Notes: generated from the letters alone by a model not told the origin. Numbered from the stretch's first letter, positions 32,713 through 43,582 are shown. The stretch is DNA of 64,000 nt from Flavobacterium sp. M31R6 (GCF_013284035.1 NZ_CP054141.1:3286001-3350000); one strand, 5' to 3'. Numbers and translations: made by a program.

Positions 32713-35424
32713 ATGAAAAAATTAATTCTTGCCATGTTGTTTGTTGCCTTTTGGGCTGCAAATTCCTTTTCCCAAGAAGCTACTTTTGTCACTTCGGTAG
32801 AAGGCATAAAAGAATATAGCTTACCCAATGGAATGAAAATTTTGCTAATCCCGGACGCTGCACAATCAAATGTGATTGTGAATATTGTTTATGGTGTTGG
32901 TTCACGTCACGAAGGATATGGTGAATCTGGAATGGCCCATTTGCTGGAACATATGTTATTCAAACGCTCCTCAAAGTTTACGGACATCAAAAAAACAATT
33001 GCCGATAAAGGGGCACAAGCCAATGGTACAACCTATTATGACCGTACCAACTATTATGAAATTCTACCGGCAACAGATGAAAATCTAAAATGGGCCTTAG
33101 ACATGGAATCGGACAGAATGATAACTTCTGCCATACTGCAATCCGATTTGGACAAGGAGTTTAGTGTAGTTCGAAATGAGTTTGAAATAGGAGAAAATGA
33201 TCCTTCTGGAGTATTAAACGAACGTATTCTCTCTACTGCTTATTTGTGGCATAATTATGGAAAATCAACCATTGGAAGTAAAGAAGATATAGAGCGTGTT
33301 CCTGCAAGTCGTCTAAAAGTATTTTATCAAAAATATTACCAACCCAATAATGCCACATTAATTATAGGTGGAAAATTTGATGAGAAAAAAACGCTTTCCT
33401 GGATTAAAGAATACTTTGCTCCAATACCAAAATCAAAAAACGAAATTGAAAAAACATATACTGTAGAACCAGCTCAAGACGGTGAACGATTTGTTGAATT
33501 AAAAAGAAATGGTGATCTTCAATACATTGCTATGGCTTATCACACTCCCAGTTATTCAGACAAAGAATTTGCTGCCAATAATGCGTTAATCTCAATATTG
33601 ACCAATAACCCTTCTGGTATTTTGTATAAAACTTTAGTGGAAACTAAATTATCGACTAATGTTTATGGATATACCTTGACATTAAAAGATCCAGCATTCA
33701 GTTATTTTGCCTGTGAAATTGCAAAAGATAAAGACATAAACACGGTGCAAAAAGCCTTTTTGGAAACTATGAATAATGTTCCTAAAATGACTTTTACGGA
33801 GGATGACCTTAAACGTGCCAAAAATGAATTGCTAAAACAATTTGAAAACACATATAACAAAACACTGAACTTATCGATTGCTATGACAGAATTCATCGGA
33901 GCTGGTGATTGGCGTTTATTTTTTATAGATAGAGACAATATCGAAGCTTTGACAGTTGCCGACATTCAAAACGCTGCCAAAAAATACTATTTGCAAAGCA
34001 ACAGAACTTGGGGACGTTTTATTCCCGAAGCAACTAGCGAAAGAACTAAAGTTAGCGACACTAAAGATATAGCGGCTCTTGTAAATGGATACAAAGGAAA
34101 AGTAATGGAGGCAAATACCAATACCTTTGAAGCCTCTGTTGCCAATATTATAAAATCCACTGAAGAAGGAAAATTAGCATCAGGTGGAAAATATGCATTA
34201 TTGGAGAAACCTGCCAAAGGAAATAAAATTGAAGCCCGTATATTGTTGAGAATGGGAGATGAAAAATCATTGAGCCAAAAATCAATGATTGCCAATTTAA
34301 CAGCAAACATGTTAAAATTAGGAACTAAAACCAGAACCAAAAAAGACATTAACGACCAACTTGACCAATATAAAATAAACTTAAGTGTAGTGGGATCTGT
34401 TGATGGTTTATATGTAAGAATCAGTACGGATAAAACCAACTTAAACAATGCTTTAAACTTGGTACAGGACATTTTGAGAAACCCTTCTTTTGATGTTACT
34501 GAATTTGAAAAATTGAAACTGGAATCCAAAAGCGGATTGGAATCCAACAGAAATGAACCTCAAGCTGTTGCAACTCAAGAACTGACAAAAATAACTGCTT
34601 TGTACCCAAAAACCCATCCTTATTACTCGGAAACAATTGATGAAAGCCTGGCTACCTTAGACAAAATCACTATTGAAGACCTTAAGAACTTTTATGCTAC
34701 CTTTTATGGCGGATCTAACAGTATATCTTCCTTTGTAGGAGGCATTGATAAAGATGCCATTAAAAAATTCTTGAGCAGCACTTTTGACAACTGGAACCCG
34801 AAAATTGCATACAAAAGAATTCCAACGCAATATTTTGATGTAAAATCAAATGATAAAACCATCCAAATTAATGACAAAACGAATGCCATTTTATTTGGAA
34901 AAATAAATTTGAATATTGGTAAAAAAAATCCAGATTATCCTGCTTTAGAAATGGCAAATGAGTTATTGGGTGGCGGTGCTTTCCTTTCATCCAGAATTCC
35001 GCAACGTTTACGTGAAACTGAAGGTTTGAGCTATGGCGCTGGTTCTTATGTACAAGCAAATGCTATTGATCCTACATCAGAATGGGGAATTTATGCTTTT
35101 TATAATCCAACAATGAAGGATAAATTGACAACAGCCCTTAATGAAGAAATCCAAAAAGCAATCAGCAAAGGGTTCACCAAAGAAGAATTTGACAGTTCCT
35201 TAAAATCTTGGTTGCAAAATAGACAAACAATGCTTGGAACTGATGAGTTCTTGGTTCGTGAACTAAGAGAAAACATGGATTCAGGTCAAACTTTCAAAGA
35301 CTATGAAGATTTTGAAACTAAAATTAAAAACTTAGATGTTCAAAAAGTAAATACTGCTTTAGTCAAATATTTTGATCCAAAAAAACTAGTGATTGTTCAA
35401 GCTGGAGATTTTGTTAAAAAATAA
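32713..35424 (+). CDS. Secreted M16-family zinc metalloprotease (pitrilysin/insulinase type)
   Basis: 903 residues with a signal peptide (LILAMLFVAFWAANSFSQ). The first M16 domain holds the inverted zinc motif H76-L-L-E-H80 (SGMAHLLEHMLFKRSSKF) and the third ligand region EFSVVRNEFEIGEN. The second, inactive M16 domain starts near residue 490 (ARILLRMGDEKSLSQKSMIA) and ends with the conserved RIPQRLRETEGLSYGAGSYV. M16 enzymes degrade peptides in the periplasm. It is a single gene with a terminator at 35495-35527. Family secure. Confidence 0.93.
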   Translation: MKKLILAMLFVAFWAANSFSQEATFVTSVEGIKEYSLPNGMKILLIPDAAQSNVIVNIVYGVGSRHEGYGESGMAHLLEHMLFKRSSKFTDIKKTIADKGAQANGTTYYDRTNYYEILPATDENLKWALDMESDRMITSAILQSDLDKEFSVVRNEFEIGENDPSGVLNERILSTAYLWHNYGKSTIGSKEDIERVPASRLKVFYQKYYQPNNATLIIGGKFDEKKTLSWIKEYFAPIPKSKNEIEKTYTVEPAQDGERFVELKRNGDLQYIAMAYHTPSYSDKEFAANNALISILTNNPSGILYKTLVETKLSTNVYGYTLTLKDPAFSYFACEIAKDKDINTVQKAFLETMNNVPKMTFTEDDLKRAKNELLKQFENTYNKTLNLSIAMTEFIGAGDWRLFFIDRDNIEALTVADIQNAAKKYYLQSNRTWGRFIPEATSERTKVSDTKDIAALVNGYKGKVMEANTNTFEASVANIIKSTEEGKLASGGKYALLEKPAKGNKIEARILLRMGDEKSLSQKSMIANLTANMLKLGTKTRTKKDINDQLDQYKINLSVVGSVDGLYVRISTDKTNLNNALNLVQDILRNPSFDVTEFEKLKLESKSGLESNRNEPQAVATQELTKITALYPKTHPYYSETIDESLATLDKITIEDLKNFYATFYGGSNSISSFVGGIDKDAIKKFLSSTFDNWNPKIAYKRIPTQYFDVKSNDKTIQINDKTNAILFGKINLNIGKKNPDYPALEMANELLGGGAFLSSRIPQRLRETEGLSYGAGSYVQANAIDPTSEWGIYAFYNPTMKDKLTTALNEEIQKAISKGFTKEEFDSSLKSWLQNRQTMLGTDEFLVRELRENMDSGQTFKDYEDFETKIKNLDVQKVNTALVKYFDPKKLVIVQAGDFVKK

Positions 35425-35860
35425 TTTTTTGTTACTAAAAAACTAAAGTTCTAAGTTAAACAAAGAAGCTTTAGCCTAGCAAAATTTAAATCGGAAAAAG
35501 GTGTTGATTGCTCAACACCTTTTTTTTGTCACTATTTTTTTTCTGATTTAACCCTAAAACCAAACATTCCATTATTATTTATGGCAAGCCACTTATCCTT
35601 TATTTAAAAACTGACACTATGAACTTTAAAAAAATATAAACTCAACAAAACTAAAACAAATCCCAATTAACAATCTAAAATCAGCACTATTTCGTAACTT
35701 TATAAGCCCGATTCTTTTCCTAAAAAATATCTTTTCATTTCAAAAAATAGTAGTAATAATTCAATTTTTAAATCTGCTAATCGCTGTTAAAAAATATTTT
35801 TTTACCCTCTAAATAGTAAAGTTCTAACTTAAGTTCATTTTAATTTTAAAAAACAAAGTC
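35425..35860. other. 436-bp spacer with terminator
   Basis: Starts with the M16 gene terminator: AAAAAGGTGTTGA (35495-35507), TTGC loop, TCAACACCT and a long T run. The rest is AT-rich without a credible frame or clear -7 box. Confidence 0.6.
35495..35527 (+). terminator. Intrinsic terminator of the M16 protease gene
   Basis: AAAAAGGTGTTGA (35495-35507), loop TTGC, TCAACACCTTTTT from 35512, T run to 35527. Confidence 0.9.
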
Positions 35861-36289
35861 ATGAAAAAACAAACTGGCATCTGGATTGATTCATCAAAAG
35901 CAATTATTGTTACTCTTGATGGTGGAAAGCAAAGGGTATCAAAAATCGAATCTGATTTGGAAAATAAAATATACCATCAAAAAGAAGGAAGCAAAGGATC
36001 CTTCAATGGTAGTCATCATGGTAGCGATGAAACTAAATTTGAAGAAAGAAGAAAAAATGAAACCAATCATTTTCTAAAAAGCATTCTATCGCATATCAAA
36101 TTAGTCGATGAACTGTATATTTTTGGACCTGCTGAAACAAAAATAAAATTAGAACAAAAAATAAATTCCGATAAATCATTCGATGCGAGCAAACTAAAAT
36201 TAGTTGAAACGGCAGAAAACAACATGACCACTAATCAAATCGTAGCCAAAATAAAAAAATTCTATCATTTAACCCACATTCCAAATTAA
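35861..36289 (+). CDS. Conserved hypothetical protein, release-factor-domain-like
   Basis: 142 residues: start MKKQTGIWIDSSKAIIVTLD, a middle charged segment (GSDETKFEERRKNETNHFL) and a closing VDELYIFGPAETKIKLEQKI then NQIVAKIKKFYH. The pattern of a beta start, then GPAE-K and a basic end, resembles the small eRF1-like (baeRF/host-attachment) proteins of Bacteroidota, which are proposed to act on stalled ribosomes. This is a resemblance from memory, not a proven match. No partner gene is adjacent. Confidence 0.65.
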   Translation: MKKQTGIWIDSSKAIIVTLDGGKQRVSKIESDLENKIYHQKEGSKGSFNGSHHGSDETKFEERRKNETNHFLKSILSHIKLVDELYIFGPAETKIKLEQKINSDKSFDASKLKLVETAENNMTTNQIVAKIKKFYHLTHIPN

Positions 36290-36434
36290 AAACATATTAC
36301 ATCAGCTCTTGTTTTATCAAATTATCCAGTATCCTATAAAAAAACTAATGTGGTTTACTTCTGAATTAAAAAAGGATAAGATCTGTCATACAAGGTAACC
36401 TCATTATTCTACTAAAAAACAATAAGAAATCGAA

Positions 36435-37820
36435 ATGAAATATAGAATCGAGAAAGACACTATGGGCGAAGTCCAAGTCCCCTCAGACAGATACTGGGGA
36501 GCACAAACTGAACGCTCCCGAAACAATTTCAAGATTGGGTCGCCGGCATCCATGCCAAAAGCTATAATTGAAGGTTTTGCCTACCTCAAAAAAGCAGCCG
36601 CCTATACCAATTGTGAATTGGGTGTTTTACACGTCGAGAAACGAGATTACATTGCTTTGGTTTGTGATGAAATTCTGGCTGGACAACTTTCTGAGGAATT
36701 TCCGCTTGTGATTTGGCAAACGGGTTCTGGTACGCAAAGCAACATGAATGTCAACGAAGTAATTGCCAATCGTGCTCAGGTACTTAAAAGATTAAGCATT
36801 ACAGAAGATGAGCCTTTTATCAAAGCCAATGATGATGTCAATAAATCGCAATCGTCCAATGATACTTTTCCAACCGCAATGCATATTGCAGCCTATAAAA
36901 CAATAGTGGAAAATACTATTCCGAATGTCGAAAAATTAAGAGATACACTTCACAAAAAGGCAACTCAATTTCATTCCGTAGTCAAAATTGGCCGTACCCA
37001 TTTGATGGATGCCACTCCCCTTACTTTGGGACAAGAAATTTCGGGTTATGTGGCGCAATTGCATAATGGTTTGAAAGCGGTTAAGAACACATTGGGACAC
37101 TTATCCCAAATCGCTTTGGGAGGAACTGCTGTGGGTACAGGATTGAATACACCAAAAGGATATGACATAAAAGTTGCTGAATATATCACCCAATTTACGG
37201 GGCATCCTTTTGTCACTGCACCCAATAAATTTGAAGCGCTGGCAGCTCACGATGCCATTGTAGAAACCCACGGCGCACTCAAACAATTGGCCGTTTCTTT
37301 AAATAAAATTGCTAATGATATCCGAATGTTAGCTTCAGGGCCACGCTCTGGAATTGGTGAAATAATGATACCCGAAAACGAACCAGGCTCTTCTATCATG
37401 CCTGGAAAAGTAAACCCAACACAATGCGAGGCGCTGACCATGGTTTGTGCCCAAGTGATAGGAAATGATATGGCCATTACCGTAGGCGGTATGCAAGGTC
37501 AATATGAATTGAATGTTTTCAAACCGATGATGGCTGCCAACTTTCTGCAATCGGCGGAATTGCTGGGTGACGCTTGTCATTCATTCGACATACATTGTGC
37601 TCAAGGAATTGAACCAAACTACAAACGTATTCAAGAATTGGTCAATAATTCATTGATGCTGGTTACGGCTCTGAATACTAAAATTGGCTATTATAAATCG
37701 GCTGAAATTGCCCAAACGGCACACAAAAATGGCACCACCCTCAAAGAAGAGGCTGTGAGGCTAGGATATGTGACTCCCGAAGAATTTGATGAATGGGTAA
37801 AACCGGAGGATATGGTTTGA
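36435..37820 (+). CDS. fumC: Fumarate hydratase, class II
   Basis: Iron-independent hydration of fumarate to malate in the TCA cycle. 461 residues. N-terminal [20 protein letters not shown], the conserved [55 protein letters not shown] and the superfamily signature [16 protein letters not shown] (about 317-332). Normal length and no missing catalytic segment. Single gene followed by simple repeat and a terminator. Secure. Confidence 0.97.
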   Translation: MKYRIEKDTMGEVQVPSDRYWGAQTERSRNNFKIGSPASMPKAIIEGFAYLKKAAAYTNCELGVLHVEKRDYIALVCDEILAGQLSEEFPLVIWQTGSGTQSNMNVNEVIANRAQVLKRLSITEDEPFIKANDDVNKSQSSNDTFPTAMHIAAYKTIVENTIPNVEKLRDTLHKKATQFHSVVKIGRTHLMDATPLTLGQEISGYVAQLHNGLKAVKNTLGHLSQIALGGTAVGTGLNTPKGYDIKVAEYITQFTGHPFVTAPNKFEALAAHDAIVETHGALKQLAVSLNKIANDIRMLASGPRSGIGEIMIPENEPGSSIMPGKVNPTQCEALTMVCAQVIGNDMAITVGGMQGQYELNVFKPMMAANFLQSAELLGDACHSFDIHCAQGIEPNYKRIQELVNNSLMLVTALNTKIGYYKSAEIAQTAHKNGTTLKEEAVRLGYVTPEEFDEWVKPEDMV

Positions 37821-37899
37821 GAAGGATTCTTAGATTGCAGATTTTAGACTTCAGAATTTTGAATTTACCGAAATCCATACCCATTTAAGCCTAGTAAAG

Positions 37900-37932
37900 A
37901 AAAACCTGCAAATCGACAATTTGCAGGTTTTT
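37900..37932. terminator. Terminator between convergent fumC and dehydrogenase genes
   Basis: AAAAACCTGCAAAT (37900-37913) pairs with ATTTGCAGGTTTTT (37919-37932). T/A tails on both sides suit both genes. Confidence 0.88.
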
Positions 37933-37970
37933 CTATTACAATTATATTTTTGGGGAATTAGTCATTAACT

Positions 37971-39173
37971 TTATTTTCCATCAACATAATCTTGTAAATA
38001 ACTAAAACGCTCGGTTAGTTTTCCCTTTTCGGTCATTTTGGCTCGTTTAAGTATACCGTCTTTATCTCCGTTAAAAAAGGCAGGAATAACGTGTTCTGAA
38101 AACATTTCGCCAAAACCTTCACTGGCGTCTTTTGGCAATTCGCAAGGCAAATTATCTACCGCCATAACAACAATTGCAGCAGGATGAAAAACATCTACTT
38201 CTTTGTTTTCGCTAGGCAAATAACCGTATAAAGGTTCTGCAATGGTCGAAGAACGCAACGTACAAGCTACAGGTCCGTTGACATCACAGGAAACATCAGC
38301 CACAACTTTTATCTTGCAATCATTTGCCTGAAGCATTTCTCGACTCAAGATTACAGGAGCTCCGTTGCCATAAAAATGACCCGCAATGTAAATATCTGAA
38401 ACTTTGGTGAATCGTTCAAAATCAGAAAGATATTCCGAAGGATTTTCGTGAAAATCAATATAATCAAGTACTTGACCGTCTTTTCTTTTATTATAATCCA
38501 AAACATCTATTTGAGTGTACACTGCTTGGGTGTAATTTTTAGTCAAATAATTATCTGGTGTGACTTCTTTGATTTTCATGGCATCCAAAATTTCTTTGGC
38601 ACCATTTCCCACTTTTCCAGTTCCTGTTACCACAATTTTTAAAGGAGGCAAAACCAATCTTCTTAAATGGGCAATCAATGCATCTTTGCCTGAAAGCGTT
38701 TCGGCTTTTGGCATTTTAAACAATTCAAATTTTAAACCGAACGCACGGAAAGCATTGTAAGTGCCCACAATTCCGGCATATCTTCCAAAACCTATTAATC
38801 TACGATTGTGTGAATCTATAATGGTTTCATGGTCATACAAGTCAATATTTTTCTCCAAAATAGCTTGCAACAGCTTTCTGTTATACGGTTGTTTTTTAAT
38901 CGTATGTGAAAAAAAGAAATAGGCTTTATTAGGAATCAAGTTCTCAACCGGTACTTCTTTTACCCCAAAAAGAACGTCACAATCACTTACATCATTGGCA
39001 ACTTCAATTCCCATGCTTTGGTATTGGGCATCGGTAAAAATACGAATATCCGAGCTTTCTACTTTTATAGTACAATCATGATACAGTTGCTTTATTTTTG
39101 CCAATTCATTGGGTGAGAAAACAACTCTTCTATCGGGTGGATTTTTCCTTTCTTTTATGATTCCGAACTTCAT
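37971..39173 (-). CDS. AlaDH/PNT-superfamily NAD(P)-dependent dehydrogenase (LYS1-like)
   Basis: 400 residues with the alanine dehydrogenase / saccharopine dehydrogenase (LYS1) architecture: N-terminal MKFGIIKERKNPPDRRVVFS, the central FSHTIKKQPYNRKLL, the Rossmann loop KIVVTGTGKVGNGAKEILDA, and the late VADVSCDVNGPVACTLRSST and VMAVDNLPCELPKDASE. The KKQPYN and NLPCELP elements recall saccharopine dehydrogenase of the lysine-forming type. The exact substrate cannot be read from sequence. Single gene. Confidence 0.85.
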   Translation of the reverse strand: MKFGIIKERKNPPDRRVVFSPNELAKIKQLYHDCTIKVESSDIRIFTDAQYQSMGIEVANDVSDCDVLFGVKEVPVENLIPNKAYFFFSHTIKKQPYNRKLLQAILEKNIDLYDHETIIDSHNRRLIGFGRYAGIVGTYNAFRAFGLKFELFKMPKAETLSGKDALIAHLRRLVLPPLKIVVTGTGKVGNGAKEILDAMKIKEVTPDNYLTKNYTQAVYTQIDVLDYNKRKDGQVLDYIDFHENPSEYLSDFERFTKVSDIYIAGHFYGNGAPVILSREMLQANDCKIKVVADVSCDVNGPVACTLRSSTIAEPLYGYLPSENKEVDVFHPAAIVVMAVDNLPCELPKDASEGFGEMFSEHVIPAFFNGDKDGILKRAKMTEKGKLTERFSYLQDYVDGK

Positions 39174-39604
39174 TTCGACTATTTTAAAAAATTATAAATA
39201 TAACTTTATCGACTTTATTTGTTACAAACATAACAATTTATTTTAAAACAAAATATATTTATATGATTAATTACAAAAGTCGATAAAAGTAGTCTAAACA
39301 ATCCGTTTGGGCAAAGTCGTGGGCTAAATAAGTCCTTTTGCACGAACTTATTTTGTGGCTGACGCAATAGATTCTACATTTCAAGTACTTTTTTTCAATC
39401 TTTATAGGTACTATTTCTAACTACTATCTATTCTCTTATCAAGAATAATGCTATTAAATTCCAATCAATAATTAAATAGAATTTGTTTTCTTATTCTGAG
39501 CATCAGCCAAATAAAAATTGCTTTCAAAAAAAAGTTAAATTTTAAAAAAAACTATAATCCAAAAGTATTTGTTTCTATATATTTGCTTTTTTAGTACCAC
39601 GAAA
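39174..39604. other. 431-bp AT-rich divergent spacer
   Basis: A small hairpin AATAAGT / ACTTATT around 39328-39353 and the -7 box TATATTTG (39578-39585) for the serine hydrolase are the only features I can point to. Confidence 0.55.
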
Positions 39605-40810
39605 ATGAATTATACAAAAAAGGCGATTATACTAAATTTACTGCTCCTAAACGTAATAGTGAGCTCCTGTAAAAAAGACACTAAACAGATAGAAAAAGCG
39701 GAATTAAAAGATGCCGATCTTCCGAAAAATGTATTGCCAAAAATGAAACCTTTGGTGAATGAAACGAAACTCACCGCTGATTATATAGCCGAAAAACATA
39801 GACAAATAGATTCTTTTTACAATAGAAACTGGCCTAATAACAGTATGAATGGTGGTTTTCTTGTTGCCAAAAATGGTCAGATTATCTACGAAAAATATGA
39901 AGGCTATGCCAACCTAAGGGACAAAACTCCCATAACGAGCACTACTCCTATTCATATCGCATCAGTGAGTAAAGTACTTACGGCTACGGCTGTTCTAAAA
40001 TTGGTCAATGCCAAAAGAATTGACCTTGATCAAAAAGTCACTGATTTCCTTAAAGAATTTCCCTATCCGGATGTTACAGTAAGAATGCTATTAGACCATA
40101 GAAGTGGTATGCGCAGTTATGCCTATTTTACGGATCGCGATAAAAGTGTTTGGGACAGGCACAATACGTTGACCAACCAAGACATATTGACCATAATGGG
40201 AACCAAAAATATTGGGTTGGAACAAAGAACGGGTACCCGATTTGCCTATTGCAATACTAATTATGCGATGCTGGCTCTAATTATCGAAAAAGTAACCAAG
40301 ATGTCTTATAGAGATGCAATGGCTGAAATCATTTTCAAACCACTAGGGATGACCAATACTTTTGTCCTGGATTTTGACAAAGACAAACATAACGTAGCTC
40401 CATCGTATAAAGCCAATAGGGTAGAAATTGGGATTGATTATCTTGACAAAATCTATGGCGATAAGAACATCTACTCCACTCCCCGCGACTTATTGAAATT
40501 TGACAGAGCAAGGAATTCACCATCGTTTTTGGAACCTGAATTATTGGCACAAGTGTATACTGGGTACAGCAACGAACGAAAAGGAACCAAAAATTACGGA
40601 TTGGGTATTCGAATGATCAATTGGGAAAATGGGAAAAATTTCTATTTTCATAACGGTTGGTGGCACGGTTTTACATCGTCGTACATTCCTTTAAAAGACG
40701 AAAATGTAACTATAATTGCTTTGTCCAATAAATTTACAAGAAACACTTATGCGGTTCGAAAACTCTCTGTGATATTTGGTGATTATCCATTTAAAGTGGC
40801 AGATGAATAA
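39605..40810 (+). CDS. Beta-lactamase-family (class C-like) serine hydrolase lipoprotein
   Basis: 401 residues. A lipoprotein signal (LNVIVSSC, Cys22) and the serine-hydrolase triad motifs: S120-V-S-K123 (HIASVSKVLTATAVL), Y215-C-N217 (FAYCNTNYAML) and a terminal HNGWWHGFTSSYIP in place of KTG. Such proteins are usually penicillin-binding-like carboxypeptidases or esterases in the envelope, rarely true beta-lactamases. ATG 39605 precedes the signal peptide; the TTG at 39569 lies inside the promoter. Single gene. Confidence 0.9.
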   Translation: MNYTKKAIILNLLLLNVIVSSCKKDTKQIEKAELKDADLPKNVLPKMKPLVNETKLTADYIAEKHRQIDSFYNRNWPNNSMNGGFLVAKNGQIIYEKYEGYANLRDKTPITSTTPIHIASVSKVLTATAVLKLVNAKRIDLDQKVTDFLKEFPYPDVTVRMLLDHRSGMRSYAYFTDRDKSVWDRHNTLTNQDILTIMGTKNIGLEQRTGTRFAYCNTNYAMLALIIEKVTKMSYRDAMAEIIFKPLGMTNTFVLDFDKDKHNVAPSYKANRVEIGIDYLDKIYGDKNIYSTPRDLLKFDRARNSPSFLEPELLAQVYTGYSNERKGTKNYGLGIRMINWENGKNFYFHNGWWHGFTSSYIPLKDENVTIIALSNKFTRNTYAVRKLSVIFGDYPFKVADE

Positions 40811-40816
40811 AGATAT

Positions 40817-40920
40817 TTTAGATTGCAGATTTTAGAATTTAGAAAAAAGAGAATAGAAAACAGGTAATAGATTACAGAATGCAAGTTACCGATTGTAAAT
40901 TGTAGATGGAATATAGATTT
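40817..40920. repeat. ATTGCAGATTTTAGA-type simple repeat
   Basis: Degenerate tandem units (AGATTGCAGATTTTAGAATTTAG, GTAATAGATTACAG, GATTGTAAATTGTAG in sequence order). Same class as 19502-19545 and 37829-37857. Confidence 0.6.
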
Positions 40921-40960
40921 TTGATTTGCCAATAATTTCAAAACGGAACAATTCTGATAA

Positions 40961-40991
40961 AAAAAACTCCAAAAATATTTTGGAGTTTTTT
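40961..40991. terminator. Bidirectional terminator
   Basis: AAAAAACTCCAAAA (40961-40974), loop ATA, TTTTGGAGTTTTTT (40978-40991), between convergent genes. Confidence 0.88.
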
Positions 40992-41008
40992 GCTACATAC
41001 ATAAATCA

Positions 41009-43087
41009 CTAATTGACTATTATTAATTTAGTAGTTGAAATCTCGTTGGATTTAATCACTTTTACAACATATTGACCATTGCTTAATCCGGCGGTATTGT
41101 TTCTGAATCGGTTTTCTCCAGCAGTAGCATCAATTACAAAAGATTTTTCTTCTCGCCCTTGAATGTTGTATACTTTTACGGTTACTTTTTCATTTACTTC
41201 ACTACTAAACGAAATATTAAAATCTTCTCTAGCCGGATTTGGATATATTTCAATTTTAGCTGGAAGTTTTTTTACTCCATCATTTGAATCGGCAAGAATT
41301 TTACCTGCTTGAGACGCCATTTTTGCTGTAGACGAAATATTCAAAGTATAATCCTCTGTTTCTCCATAATTATAAGTACCACAAGGAGAATTGATAGAGT
41401 TATAACTCACTATAATTCGCATTCTAATGGAACCTGTTACCGCTGTTGTTGGAACAGTAATACTGGGGCTCAAAGTCGCACTACTGAATATTGAATACAC
41501 TTCTTCGCCGGAATCTGTAAATAAACCATTGTTATTGTAATCAATATAAACTTTCCAATACAAACTTCTTGTAGCGCTATATCCAGGTGTTAATGTCAAA
41601 GTTTTGGACACTCCTTTAGTAATTGCAGTAGATTGAGTTGTAAAATCGGCATAACCTCCATTATCATTACTTAAATTATTTATAGTTCCAAAAACAACTT
41701 TCTTAATCCATTCACTGGATGAACTATTCCCCTTGGAAGTACAATAACTTACTGTAGAACCTCCAGTTGTTGTGAATGTAGATGTTCCTGATGTAGAAGC
41801 TCCTGACGTACAATTTCCAACAATTTCAACATTATAAGCAGTACCTAATGCAAGTCCAGTAAGCGATACGGAAGTAGCAGTTGTATTTGACAATGTTGTC
41901 CAAGTTGAAGCTGCGGCCGTTTTGTAACGAACGGTATAGTTTGTCGCAGCTGTAGCTGTCCAAGAGACCGTTGCACTTATATTAGTAATTGCACTTGTAG
42001 TTATTCCAGAGGGAGTTGCACAGGAATTCCCACTAGGCGGAGTTCCCCCAAGTGTTTCTGTCAAAGTTCCATTAATCACTTTAATATTTCCCCAAGCGGC
42101 ATTGGATCCTGAAGTTGTAATCCAATTATGTAAATCGAAAGAAGTTGTCCCGGTTGGGTCTCCGGCAATCTTAACAATTTTAACCCCTTTTCCGCTATTA
42201 TTCCAAGTTAAAGGCGAACCCGAAGTTACGGTTTCAGGAGTTGAATTGGATTCTATTTGATAAAAATAAGCAAAGTTAGTTGTTGCAGGAGCGAATATTT
42301 TGGCAATCCCGTTTTGATCAATACAAACCGCAGCATTCTCATAAATACCAATCCCTTTGGCATTCAATCCAGCCCCTTGATCTTTCCACATTCTAGCTAA
42401 AAAAGTAGTTTGACGTCCTCTTCTATCTGGATTATCATAATGAGTATCAGTAATAACATTGTTTAAAATGGGATGGCTTATAAAATCATTAACCCCAATT
42501 GTTACACCCGAATTATACGGATTTGCAAGAGCATCTGCAGAAAGAACACTAGTAGTGGCGGCAGTAAAATAATACTTTCCTTGAATAGCACATCCTGCAC
42601 TTGATCCTCCTACTGGTACTTTCTTAGTGTTAATCAAATAATTTATAGCATCTTCAACAGGAGTATCTTTCCAATAAGAAATATAATCATATTGATTTCC
42701 TCCAGCAATAAATAAAGCTTCAGCATTTCTAATTTTAGTAGCAATTTCGGCAAGACTTGCTTTAGCTCTTGTATCTATTAATATTGTTTCTACTGAGTTA
42801 AGAGTAACTCCTAATTGAGAATAGAAATAATCATTATGACCATTTGCACCACTAGCACGAATAACAACCACATCGCCTCCACCAGCTTTGCCTAAAAACC
42901 AACGAAAAGCATTATCATTCGATTCTTTACCTCCATCAAGAAGAACTCCTCCTGTAGTTGTCGTCACTTTATCTGTAGTACTACCTACTTTCCAACTTGT
43001 GTATGTTTGTGCTTGAACACTTATTCCTAAACAAAAAACAAAGAGAACACGGAACCAACCTTTTTTAGTAAAATATTTTTTTTTCAT
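41009..43087 (-). CDS. Secreted cyanophycinase-like peptidase with FN3, GEVED and T9SS sorting domains
   Basis: 692 residues. Signal peptide (VLFVFCLGISVQAQ); S51-type cyanophycinase domain about 40-330 with the nucleophile Ser163 in VGGSSAGCAIQG and FIAGGNQYDYIS; a fibronectin type III domain about 355-440 (ISATVSWTATAATNYTVRYK); a GEVED domain about 445-585 (VYIDYNNNGLFTDSGEEVYS, GETEDYTL); and a T9SS C-terminal domain (KIEIYPNPAREDFNISF to IIVN). It is exported to the cell surface or medium. Cyanophycinases cleave arginine-aspartate polymer; the true substrate here is inferred only from the domain. Confidence 0.9.
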   Translation of the reverse strand: MKKKYFTKKGWFRVLFVFCLGISVQAQTYTSWKVGSTTDKVTTTTGGVLLDGGKESNDNAFRWFLGKAGGGDVVVIRASGANGHNDYFYSQLGVTLNSVETILIDTRAKASLAEIATKIRNAEALFIAGGNQYDYISYWKDTPVEDAINYLINTKKVPVGGSSAGCAIQGKYYFTAATTSVLSADALANPYNSGVTIGVNDFISHPILNNVITDTHYDNPDRRGRQTTFLARMWKDQGAGLNAKGIGIYENAAVCIDQNGIAKIFAPATTNFAYFYQIESNSTPETVTSGSPLTWNNSGKGVKIVKIAGDPTGTTSFDLHNWITTSGSNAAWGNIKVINGTLTETLGGTPPSGNSCATPSGITTSAITNISATVSWTATAATNYTVRYKTAAASTWTTLSNTTATSVSLTGLALGTAYNVEIVGNCTSGASTSGTSTFTTTGGSTVSYCTSKGNSSSSEWIKKVVFGTINNLSNDNGGYADFTTQSTAITKGVSKTLTLTPGYSATRSLYWKVYIDYNNNGLFTDSGEEVYSIFSSATLSPSITVPTTAVTGSIRMRIIVSYNSINSPCGTYNYGETEDYTLNISSTAKMASQAGKILADSNDGVKKLPAKIEIYPNPAREDFNISFSSEVNEKVTVKVYNIQGREEKSFVIDATAGENRFRNNTAGLSNGQYVVKVIKSNEISTTKLIIVN

Positions 43088-43582
43088 AGTATTTTGGTTT
43101 TAGTTAAATAATTCACACAATATTAAGGAATAAAAAATAAATATGATTTTTTTATCTTAATATTTAAGTCAAATTATATATTTTTTATCATACTAATAAG
43201 AAATAACAACAAAATACCCCCTGAAATGCAATATTAACAGAATTAAACTTCTTTTTAAATCAATAACTTAACGACTCATAATCAAAATTTTACAAATAAC
43301 CCTTTATTTAACAACAATTAAACTTATTTACAGTCTATTTTAAACAAAATAACCAACAAACAACGCCATAAAAAGTCAAAATAGAATATGGCTGAATTTT
43401 AATACCTTCCATTTCAAAGTGGATATACAATTTAATTAACAGAAAGGATTGTAGCTTTTTGAAACTTACCATTGAAATATTGAAATTGACATTCGGAATT
43501 CCTTTGAATTTATACTAACTTTGCAAAATATTCTATTTAAATATTGGCTTCAAAATCTAATATCATAAATCTAAAATTAAAT
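43088..43582. other. 495-bp AT-rich spacer upstream of ssrA
   Basis: Only one clear signal: a -7 box TAACTTTG at 43516-43523, about 60 nt before the tmRNA 5' end. No credible frame or hairpin seen. Confidence 0.6.
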
